A stretch of 35,263 nucleotides of DNA from contig JAIEOV010000047.1 of assembly GCA_019750135.1 (NCBI GenBank), positions 1 to 35,263 of the forward strand, written 5' to 3'. The notes beneath the pieces were generated by a model. It saw only the letters and a program-made list of their open reading frames with translations, was not told where the DNA came from and made no database searches. Each line of letters begins with the position of its first letter. Within the stretch, counting starts at the first letter, position 1. The position numbers were made by a program, and so were the translations under genes. The DNA is from Reyranella sp. Lineage in GTDB: Bacteria > Pseudomonadota > Alphaproteobacteria > Reyranellales > Reyranellaceae. Shown here piece by piece: positions 1 to 6,204 of this stretch.

Positions 1-15
1 CAGCCAGCATCTTGA

Positions 16-447
16 ATCAGACTTCCGATTCCTTGGGAATCCCCTTTCGACTCTTATTTCAAGCTCGATGCTCTAGGTGCGTGCTGGCTAGGGCAACCAG
101 ACGTCGCGGAGCTGGTCGAAAATGCCATGCTGCACTTCGACGGCGAGCGCTATCGCATGCTGGCATGGTGCATCATGCCAAATCACGTCCATGTCGTCAT
201 CGAGCCTGTCGATGGCAACAGACTGGGCGACATAGTCCACTCGTGGAAATCCTATTCGGCCAACCAAGCAAACAGCATTCTCGGCCGAACTGGGCCTTTT
301 TGGCACAAGGACTTCTTCGACAGGTTCGTCCGAGACGAGCGTCACCTCGCGCGAACAATCGACTATATCGAAAACAATCCCGTAAAGGCGGGACTTGCTC
401 GGACGGCTGATGCGTGGGCTTGGAGCTCGGGGCGATTCCGAGCATGA
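16..447 (+). pseudogene. REP-associated tyrosine transposase (RAYT, IS200-like Y1), 5'-truncated
   Basis: This open frame encodes the C-terminal two thirds of a Y1 HUH transposase of the RAYT group, enzymes thought to mobilise REP palindromes as single-stranded DNA. The HUH metal motif reads MPNHVHVV (about position 178-201), and the catalytic tyrosine lies in YIENNPVKAGL. Family-like sequence starts upstream of the first ATG of this frame (127), around FDSYFKLDALGACWL (about 46-90), and an in-frame stop sits at 13-15. The usual N-terminal portion (beta strand and TYFVTFR-type motif) is therefore missing, in another frame, or outside the window. A REP-like hairpin directly overlaps the stop codon, as is typical of RAYT loci. 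It could still be translated from 127 as a 106-residue protein that keeps both catalytic motifs. I consider it a partial or broken gene. Confidence 0.7.
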
Positions 448-470
448 GCGCGCTGGAAGCGCGCGGTCCG
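444..470 (+). repeat. REP-like hairpin at the RAYT 3' end
   Basis: The segment reads ATGAGCG, then a short palindrome with GCGCGC on one side and GCGCGC on the other around TGGAA, then a GGTCCG tail. This is the same layout as the four REPs at 6059-6204, which read ATGAGCG, palindrome, CGCGCTCC. It overlaps the RAYT stop codon. RAYT genes are commonly flanked by their cognate REPs, so it is probably the RAYT's own recognition element, in a variant with a different stem. Confidence 0.6.
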
Positions 471-481
471 GAAGATTCTGA

Positions 482-850
482 TCAGTGCAGCGCGCGCTCG
501 CGGGAGACGTAGTGGCCGCGCTTCAGCTCCTTGAAGAACTGCGGCACCTGCGGGTGCGACACCGGCTTGCCGGTGTCGTCGGGCAACAGGTTCTGCTCGG
601 AGACATAGGCCACGTAGGTGGTCTGCGCGTTTTCGGCCAGCAGGTGATAGAATGGCTGGTCGCGGCGCGGCCGGACTTCCTCGGGAATCGACGCCAGCCA
701 CTCTTCGGTGTTGGCGAATACCGGGTCGACATCGAAAATGACGCCGCGGAACGGGTAGACGCGGTGCTTCACCACTTGGCCAATGGCGAACTTCGCCTTG
801 CGCATGGGCGGTTGGACGATCGCGTGGGCTGCCTGGTTTTCGATTTCCAT
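482..850 (-). CDS. hspQ: Heat shock protein HspQ / hemimethylated-DNA-binding YccV family
   Basis: This is a 122-residue protein with the HspQ/YccV core: KFAIGQVVKHRVYPFRGVIFDVDP, NTEEW, PRRDQPFYHLLAEN, YVAYVSEQNLLPDD, HPQVPQFF. In enterobacteria HspQ is a specificity-enhancing factor for Lon, and the YccV fold was also described as binding hemimethylated oriC. The alphaproteobacterial role is inferred by homology. I start it at the ATG at 850 (MEIENQ), with GGAG about 13 nt upstream. The internal ATG at 805 (MRKAKF) also begins just before the conserved domain and would give 107 residues. The open frame extends upstream to 1066, but that part has no family similarity. It is divergent from the MBL gene across about 215 bp. 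Confidence 0.88.
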   Translation of the reverse strand: MEIENQAAHAIVQPPMRKAKFAIGQVVKHRVYPFRGVIFDVDPVFANTEEWLASIPEEVRPRRDQPFYHLLAENAQTTYVAYVSEQNLLPDDTGKPVSHPQVPQFFKELKRGHYVSRERALH

Positions 851-903
851 GACAAAAGTATTGCTCCGAACGGGCCGGCAGGCAACGCGCACGAGTCGCA
901 GAC

Positions 904-933
904 TTGACCGGCCCGTGCAAGAAAGCGTGATAA
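904..933 (+). promoter_or_regulatory. Possible sigma70-type promoter for the MBL gene
   Basis: TTGACC at 904-909 is followed after 18 nt by TGATAA at 928-933, in the divergent hspQ/MBL intergenic region. The -35 match is good and the -10 match is weak. This is a candidate only. Confidence 0.25.
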
Positions 934-1051
934 GCCCATCTGTCTGCAGTGAACTCCTCAAGATGGCCAAATTTGCACCCAATCTCCCACCAGCCGTGCG
1001 CGACCTTGGCCTCGGTTGACGACGGCAGCCGGCCCGTGGACTCTGCGCGCC

Positions 1052-1060
1052 GAGGGAAGG
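1052..1060 (+). promoter_or_regulatory. Ribosome binding site deciding a TTG start
   Basis: GAGGGAAGG lies 5 nt upstream of a TTG at 1066, just before the first conserved MBL-family residues (LKVRFWGVRGSI). The only in-frame ATG upstream (949) has no comparable site and would add 39 residues without domain similarity. Confidence 0.6.
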
Positions 1061-1065
1061 TCTCA

Positions 1066-1914
1066 TTGGCGAATGGTCTAAAAGTCCGTTTTTGGGGAGT
1101 GCGAGGGTCGATATCCTGCTCCGGCGCCGAGTATACGCGCTACGGCGGCCATACGTCGTGCCTGGAGGTCACCGCCGGCGGCCGCCGCCTGATCTTCGAC
1201 GCCGGCACCGGCATCCGGCCGCTCGGGCTGGAGCTGGCGCGCCAGACGCCGATGGATATCGACATCTATTTCACCCACACCCATCTCGACCACATCACCG
1301 GCCTCACCTTCTTCCTGCCGCTGTTCGAGAAGCGCAATTCGGTCCGCCTGTGGGCCGGCCATCTCCAGGCGCCGCACACCCTGAAGAAGGTCGTGAGCAG
1401 CCTGATGCAGGCGCCGCTCTATCCCGTCTCGCTGGAAGTGTTCCAGGCGCGGGTCGAGTTCAACGAGTTCAAGAGCGGCCAGACGCTGGCCTGCGGTGAC
1501 ATTGCGATGCGCACCGTAGCCCTCAATCATCCGCAGGGCGCCACCGGCTATCGCGTCGAATACGGCGGCAAGTCGATCTGCTACATCACCGACACCGAGC
1601 AGCAGGGAGAGGGACTCGACCAGGCCGTCGTCGATCTGTGCCGCGGCGCCGACGTGATGATCTACGATTCGAGTTACACCGATGCCGAATATCCCCGGTA
1701 CAAGGGTTGGGGCCATTCGACCTGGCAGGAAGGCATGCGCGTGGCCGACGCCGCCGGCGTGGGCACGCTTGCCATCTTCCATCACGATCCCAGCCACGAC
1801 GATGCCTTCATGGACGGCGTGGCGCGCGAGGCTGCAGCGGCGCGTCCCGGCACCGCCGCCAACGGCCTGCCGCGCGCGATCGTCGCCCACGAAGGCTTGA
1901 CCCTGAGCCCGTGA
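1066..1914 (+). CDS. MBL-fold metallo-hydrolase
   Basis: Metallo-beta-lactamase-fold hydrolase of the group that begins GVRGSI...YGGHTSCLEV. The metal-binding signature HTHLDH is at about residues 71-76 of the TTG-started protein. Further conserved parts are the FDAGTG strand, a His in ALNHPQGATGYR, an Asp in CYITDTE, and HHDPSHDD near the C-terminus. Members of this group are annotated as PhnP/cyclic-phosphodiesterase-like, but the substrate here is unknown. I chose the TTG at 1066 because of a strong SD; the alternative ATG at 949 gives 321 residues. No signal peptide is visible, so it is probably cytoplasmic. It is first in a tight run: the next gene begins 10 nt downstream, and an adenylate cyclase follows that one with a 1-nt overlap. 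A role in cyclic-nucleotide turnover is a guess from this context. Confidence 0.85.
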   Translation: MANGLKVRFWGVRGSISCSGAEYTRYGGHTSCLEVTAGGRRLIFDAGTGIRPLGLELARQTPMDIDIYFTHTHLDHITGLTFFLPLFEKRNSVRLWAGHLQAPHTLKKVVSSLMQAPLYPVSLEVFQARVEFNEFKSGQTLACGDIAMRTVALNHPQGATGYRVEYGGKSICYITDTEQQGEGLDQAVVDLCRGADVMIYDSSYTDAEYPRYKGWGHSTWQEGMRVADAAGVGTLAIFHHDPSHDDAFMDGVAREAAAARPGTAANGLPRAIVAHEGLTLSP

Positions 1915-1924
1915 GTACGACGCC

Positions 1925-2758
1925 ATGAGTGGCCCAAGCCTGCGCGGTCGCTGGCGGCGGCTGAAGTTGGGATTGCCGACCGTGCTTGGCATGAAGCCGC
2001 GCGGCTGGTTCATCCCGCATCGCTATGCGCCGCTGCTGCCGCCACCCGGTGCGCAGCCACCCTATCCCGCGATCGAACGGCTGTTCGACGAGGCGAAAGC
2101 CACCTTCACCGGCGTGCTCGACGCGGTCGACGCCCACGCTGCCCAGCTCGAGAGCGTCAAGAGCCTGTTCGACCAGTCGTGGTTCCCCTCGCTCGACGCT
2201 GCCGTCGCCTACGCCTTGGTGCGCGAGCGCAAGCCGCAGCACATCATCGAGGTCGGCTCGGGCCATTCGACGCGCGTGCTGTCAAAGGCGCTGGGCGGGT
2301 TGGGCGAGATCATCGCCGTCGATCCGGCGCCGCGCGCCGACATCATCGACTTGCCCGGCGTGCGCGTCGTGTCCTCGACCCTGCAAGCCGCGCCCGCCGA
2401 CCTGTTCAACGTGCTGAAGGCCGGCGACGCGCTGTTCATCGATTCCAGCCATATCCTGATGCCGGGCAGCGATGCCGACATCCTGCTGAACCGCGTCCTG
2501 CCCGCGGCGCCGGCCGGCACCCTGGTGCACATCCACGACATCTTCCTGCCGTTCGACTATCCGGCGATCTGGGGCTGGCGCGCCTACAACGAGCAGCAGG
2601 GCGTGGTGCCGATGCTGACCAGCGGCGCCTACCGACCGTTGTTCTCCAGCGCCTGGGCCGAGCGCCGGCTGACCGACCGGCTGGCCTCGTCGGTCGTGCG
2701 GCGCCTGCCGCGGCCGGACGACGCCTTGCCGGCCAGTCTCTGGCTCGAAAAGCGCTGA
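1925..2758 (+). CDS. Class I SAM-dependent methyltransferase (Methyltransf_24-like)
   Basis: 277 residues with a Rossmann methyltransferase core. Motif I is HIIEVGSGHSTRVLS (about 106-120), followed by an acidic strand end EIIAVDP (SAM ribose contact) and the later strand DALFIDSSH, then LVHIHDIFLPFDYP. The IDSSH and HDIF patterns are typical of the Methyltransf_24 group (cephalosporin-hydroxylase-like and sugar/small-molecule methyltransferases). The substrate cannot be named. The C-terminal third (WRAYNEQQ...ALPASLWLEKR) is also typical of this group. The stop codon overlaps the adenylate cyclase start (TGATG), so the two are translationally coupled. Confidence 0.85.
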   Translation: MSGPSLRGRWRRLKLGLPTVLGMKPRGWFIPHRYAPLLPPPGAQPPYPAIERLFDEAKATFTGVLDAVDAHAAQLESVKSLFDQSWFPSLDAAVAYALVRERKPQHIIEVGSGHSTRVLSKALGGLGEIIAVDPAPRADIIDLPGVRVVSSTLQAAPADLFNVLKAGDALFIDSSHILMPGSDADILLNRVLPAAPAGTLVHIHDIFLPFDYPAIWGWRAYNEQQGVVPMLTSGAYRPLFSSAWAERRLTDRLASSVVRRLPRPDDALPASLWLEKR

Positions 2759-4110
2759 TGCTTGGCCGTCTGCGCGATTGGCTGTTCGGCGCGAGTGGAG
2801 TCGAAGGCCTGCCCGAGCGTGTGCGTGAGGCGATCCGCCTGCAGCAGCAGCAGAGCGAGATCCTGATCGGCTGGGCCGAGCTGGTAGCGGTCGGCCTGCT
2901 GTTCTTCGCCTACGAGACCACCAGCATGGCGACCGGCGTGGTGCAGGAAGACTATTCGTTCGAAACCTACGTCTTCGTTCTGTACACCCTTTTCTCGCTC
3001 GGCCGCCTCGTGTTGGCCTATCGGCGGGCCCTGCCGGAGTGGCTGCTTTACGTGTCGGTTGTCGTCGACATGGCCCTGCTGCTGGGGCTGATCTACTTCC
3101 TGCACTACAAGTACGCCCAGACCGCCGTTTTCAACCTGAAGGCGCCGGCACTGCTTTTCGTGTTCCTGTTCATTGCGCTCAGGGCGCTGCGCTTCGAGGC
3201 GCGCTTCGTGATCTTCGCCGGCCTGACGGCGGCAGGCGGATGGTTGGCGCTGATCTTCTATGCCCTGAGCGGCCGCGGCGGACCACCCAACGAGACCACC
3301 GACTTCGTCGAGTACATGACCTCGAACGCCTTCCTGATGCAGGCCGAGGCCGAGAAACTTCTGGCCATCCTGCTGACCACGGCGGTGTTGGCGATTGCCA
3401 TCTCGCGCGCCCGTTATCTGCTGGTCCGGTCGGTCAGCGAAGGCGCGGCCGCCCGCGACCTCGCGCGCTTCTTCGACCCCGGCGTCGCGGACCGCATCCG
3501 CAGCGCCGCCATGACGATCAAGGCGGGCGAAGGCGAGCTGCGCGACGTCGCCATCCTGACCGTCGACTTGCGCGGCTTCACCCGGCTCGCCGTCGATCTC
3601 GCGCCCGACGCCGTCATGAAGCTGCTGCAGGACTACCAGGCCCGGGTCTGCCCCTTGATCGTCGGCAACGGCGGCAGCATCGACAAGTTCCTGGGCGACG
3701 GCATCCTCGCCTCGTTCGGCGCGGTGGCGGTCTCGACCACCGCTGCGGCCGATGCCCTGCGTGCCGCCGATGCCGTGCTCGGCGCGGCCGACCGCTGGGC
3801 CGTCGAGCGCCGGTCGGCCGGCCTCGCGCCGCTCTCGGTCGGACTGGCTGTGGCGTCCGGTCGCGTCGTCTTCGGCGCCGTGGGCGACGGCGAGCGGCTG
3901 GAATTCACAGTGATCGGCGATGCTGTAAATTTCGCCGCCAAGCTCGAAAAGCATAATAAAGACGAGAAAACACGGGCTTTGACCGATGCCCGCACCTACG
4001 GACTGGCCGAGCGGCAGGGTTATGTCGCACCATTGCCACGCGAGCGCCTTTCCGCCCGACAGGTGGGTGGCGTCAGCGAACCGGTCGATATCGTTGTCCT
4101 GGCAAAGTGA
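2758..4110 (+). CDS. Membrane-bound class III adenylate/guanylate cyclase
   Basis: 450 residues. The N-terminal half holds about six hydrophobic segments (about 35-60, 68-88, 95-117, 129-145, 148-170, 200-222). A class III nucleotide cyclase domain follows (about 262-450). Metal-binding Asp270 is in TVDLRGFT and Asp314 in KFLGDG. Lys310 is the adenine-specifying position, so ATP is the likely substrate. Asp388 and Asn391 are in VIGDAVNFAAKLEKHNK. The usual transition-state arginine four residues after the Asn is Lys395 here; AAKLEKHNK-type sequences are known to me from rhizobial cyclases, so this is not necessarily inactivating. The start ATG overlaps the methyltransferase stop. The MBL hydrolase, methyltransferase and cyclase form one apparent transcription unit. 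I see no terminator in the 90 bp that follow. Confidence 0.9.
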   Translation: MLGRLRDWLFGASGVEGLPERVREAIRLQQQQSEILIGWAELVAVGLLFFAYETTSMATGVVQEDYSFETYVFVLYTLFSLGRLVLAYRRALPEWLLYVSVVVDMALLLGLIYFLHYKYAQTAVFNLKAPALLFVFLFIALRALRFEARFVIFAGLTAAGGWLALIFYALSGRGGPPNETTDFVEYMTSNAFLMQAEAEKLLAILLTTAVLAIAISRARYLLVRSVSEGAAARDLARFFDPGVADRIRSAAMTIKAGEGELRDVAILTVDLRGFTRLAVDLAPDAVMKLLQDYQARVCPLIVGNGGSIDKFLGDGILASFGAVAVSTTAAADALRAADAVLGAADRWAVERRSAGLAPLSVGLAVASGRVVFGAVGDGERLEFTVIGDAVNFAAKLEKHNKDEKTRALTDARTYGLAERQGYVAPLPRERLSARQVGGVSEPVDIVVLAK

Positions 4111-4202
4111 TGCTGGGCAGGCCCCGCGTTGCCTTGCCCTTTCCCCATTCGCGGCCTATGTAATTTGCATCGCCTGAAGGAATGGGTTGGCGGAGCGCCA
4201 TC

Positions 4203-4934
4203 GTGGGTAACAACTACGACATCATCCTCATCGGACTGGTCGCAGTCTTCTTGATCCTGCGGCTGCGTTCCGTGCTGGGCAAGCGCACGGGCAATGAGCG
4301 CCCGCCGGCGCGTGATCCGTTCACGCCGCCTGCACCGCCGACCGCCACGCCGCGGGTCGGCGACGCTCCGGCCAACCAGGGCAACGACAATGTCGTGCCG
4401 CTGCCGACGGCCAATGCGCCGGCCCCGCGGCCGTCGCTGGCGACCAGCGGCCCGGGCGGCATCCGCGCCACCGTGCTGCCGACCGCCGCGCCCGGCGTCG
4501 CCGCCATCCGCGCCGCCGATCCCAGCTTCGAGCCGATCGGCTTCACGGCCGGTGCGCGCGCCGCCTTCACCGCCATCGTCGAAGCCTTCGCCAAGGGCGA
4601 CACCGCCGCGCTTCGTCCGCTGCTCGACGCGCCGACCTTCGCGAGCTTCGAAGCCGCGATCCGCGGCCGCATCGAGCGCAAAGAAAAGGCCGAGACGACC
4701 CTGATCGGCTTCGAGGCCTCCGACATCTCCGCCGCCGAGTTGCAGGGCACCAACGCCAGCGTCACCGTCCGCTTCGTCAGTGAGCAGATCAATGTGCTGC
4801 GCAATGCCGACAGCCAGATCATCGACGGCAATCCCAACGAAGTGCAGAAGGTGATCGATCTCTGGACGTTCCGTCGCGATACCAAGTCCAGCGATCCGAA
4901 CTGGCTGCTGGTCAAGACAGAAAGCGAAGGCTGA
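4203..4934 (+). CDS. timA: Tim44/TimA-family membrane-anchored protein
   Basis: About 243 residues. An N-terminal membrane helix (YDIILIGLVAVFLILRLRSVLG) is followed by KRTGNERPP, a long Pro/Ala-rich linker, and a C-terminal Tim44-like domain (about 115-243) with FTAGARAAFTAIVEAFAKGD and DLWTFRRDTKSSDPNWLLVKTE. This is the bacterial homologue of the mitochondrial import-motor subunit Tim44, called TimA in alphaproteobacteria. The cellular role is not settled. The GTG at 4203 has GGAG 7 nt upstream and starts right at the membrane helix. The ATG at 4182 has AAGGA with no spacing and would add seven residues. It is followed after 17 bp by mltA, a pairing widely conserved in alphaproteobacteria. 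Confidence 0.85.
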   Translation: MGNNYDIILIGLVAVFLILRLRSVLGKRTGNERPPARDPFTPPAPPTATPRVGDAPANQGNDNVVPLPTANAPAPRPSLATSGPGGIRATVLPTAAPGVAAIRAADPSFEPIGFTAGARAAFTAIVEAFAKGDTAALRPLLDAPTFASFEAAIRGRIERKEKAETTLIGFEASDISAAELQGTNASVTVRFVSEQINVLRNADSQIIDGNPNEVQKVIDLWTFRRDTKSSDPNWLLVKTESEG

Positions 4935-4951
4935 GGGAGGCTCTTTCGATT

Positions 4952-6058
4952 ATGCGCTGGACCGTCCTGTCCGGCGTCGCGGCTTGGCTTGCCGCGGCCG
5001 GTCTGCTGGCTGCTTGTGCCGACGGCACGAGCCCGGCGAACGAGCAGCGCGTGGCGATGGCGCCCATTTCCTTCAACGAGATCAGCGGCTGGGCCGATGA
5101 CAAGCACGCCGAGGCGCTGGCCTCGTTCCGCCGCTCCTGCCCCAAGCTGACGGCCGGACCCGACACAAAGATCGCCACCGACGGCGGCTTCAAGACGATC
5201 ACGCCGGCCGAATGGAAGAAGATCTGCGATTCGGCGGCGGCGGTCAGGCCCGGCGACGATCGCGCCTCGCGCACCTTCTTCGAGGAGAACTTCCGGCCAC
5301 TGGTCGTCCAGGTGCCGGGCAAGTTCACCGGCTATTTCGAGCCTGACATGCGCGGCAGCAAGGCGCCGTCGCGGCTGTTCACGGTGCCGGTCTACAAGCG
5401 TCCGACGGACCTCACCGACAAGCCCTACTACACGCGCGCCGAGATCGAGCAGGGCGCGCTCAAGGGCAAGGGGCTCGAGATCGCCTACGTGCAGGATCCG
5501 GTGGCGCTGTTCGAAGTCCAGGTCCAGGGCAGCGGCCGCATCCAGCTCGCCGAGGGCGGCAGCATCAATCTCGGCTTCGACGGCTCGAACAACCGGCCTT
5601 ACACGACGATCGGCAACGTCCTGCTCGAGATGGGCGTGTTCCAGACCAAGGAGCAGGCGACTTGGCCCGCCATCCGCGACTGGCTGAAGCGCAATCCGGC
5701 GCAGGCGCGCGACGTGATGCGCAAGAACGAGCGCTACATCTTCTTCAAGGACACGCGCACCGGCGGCGCGATCGGCGCTGAGGGCGTCCAGCTCACCGTC
5801 CAGCGCAGCCTGGCGGTCGACACCGCCTTCACGCCTTACGGCACGCCGATCTGGATCGACACGGTGCGACCGGTGGCGCGCAAGCCCGGCGCCACCGAGC
5901 CCTATCGCCGCCTGGTCATCGCCCAGGATGCCGGAGCGGCGATCCAGGGACCGGCCCGTGGCGACGTCTTCTTCGGCGGCGGTACCCAGGCCGCCGACTG
6001 GGCCGGCCGCATGAACAGCAGCGGCCGCGCGATCGTCCTGGTCCCGAACAAGGGTTGA
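4952..6058 (+). CDS. mltA: Membrane-bound lytic murein transglycosylase A
   Basis: 368-residue peptidoglycan lytic transglycosylase that cleaves the MurNAc-GlcNAc bond to form 1,6-anhydro ends. The N-terminus is a lipoprotein signal (WLAAAGLLAAC, Cys about 23), so it is probably lipid-anchored in the periplasm. The MltA domain includes GKFTGYFEPDMRGS, LFEVQVQGSGRIQL and NRPYTTIGN. The C-terminal 3D domain carries the Asp motif around LVIAQDAGAAIQGPARGDVFFGGG. The SD (GGGAGG) lies about 12 nt before ATG. It is cotranscribed with timA. Its stop is next to a block of four REP palindromes that probably serves as the boundary with the convergent efflux operon. Confidence 0.93.
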   Translation: MRWTVLSGVAAWLAAAGLLAACADGTSPANEQRVAMAPISFNEISGWADDKHAEALASFRRSCPKLTAGPDTKIATDGGFKTITPAEWKKICDSAAAVRPGDDRASRTFFEENFRPLVVQVPGKFTGYFEPDMRGSKAPSRLFTVPVYKRPTDLTDKPYYTRAEIEQGALKGKGLEIAYVQDPVALFEVQVQGSGRIQLAEGGSINLGFDGSNNRPYTTIGNVLLEMGVFQTKEQATWPAIRDWLKRNPAQARDVMRKNERYIFFKDTRTGGAIGAEGVQLTVQRSLAVDTAFTPYGTPIWIDTVRPVARKPGATEPYRRLVIAQDAGAAIQGPARGDVFFGGGTQAADWAGRMNSSGRAIVLVPNKG

Positions 6059-6204
6059 CGGAGCGCGGACCTCCAGGTCCGCTCATTGCTGGGAGCGCGG
6101 CACTCCGTGCCGCTCATGCGGTGTCCCAACCAAAGATGCGCCACGGAGTGGCGCGCTCCCAGCAAAGACGAAGAGAATGAGCGGACCTGGAGGTCCGCGC
6201 TCCG
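6059..6204. repeat. Block of four REP palindromes (BIME-like)
   Basis: There are four elements of one type. REP1 (6059-6087) and REP2 (6091-6118) lie in reverse orientation; REP3 (6136-6160) and REP4 (6176-6204) lie forward. REP1 is the exact reverse complement of REP4 over 29 bp. REP2 and REP3 are imperfect inverted copies, and their TTGCTGGGAGCGCG / CGCGCTCCCAGCAA flanks extend the symmetry. Each reads ATG(A)GCG, internal palindrome, CGCGCTCC. The block fills the whole gap between the convergent mltA and RND genes and can fold as one long hairpin, so it may also end transcription from both sides. The consensus matches the hairpin beside the RAYT at 444-470. Confidence 0.85.

Noticed and set aside
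851..1065. Heat-shock sigma32 promoter for hspQ
   Set aside because: CTTGAG and CTTATC are present on the reverse strand but about 22 bp apart, too far for a sigma32 promoter.
6059..6204. CRISPR array
   Set aside because: The repeats are palindromic, in mixed orientation and without regular spacers or cas genes; they are REPs.
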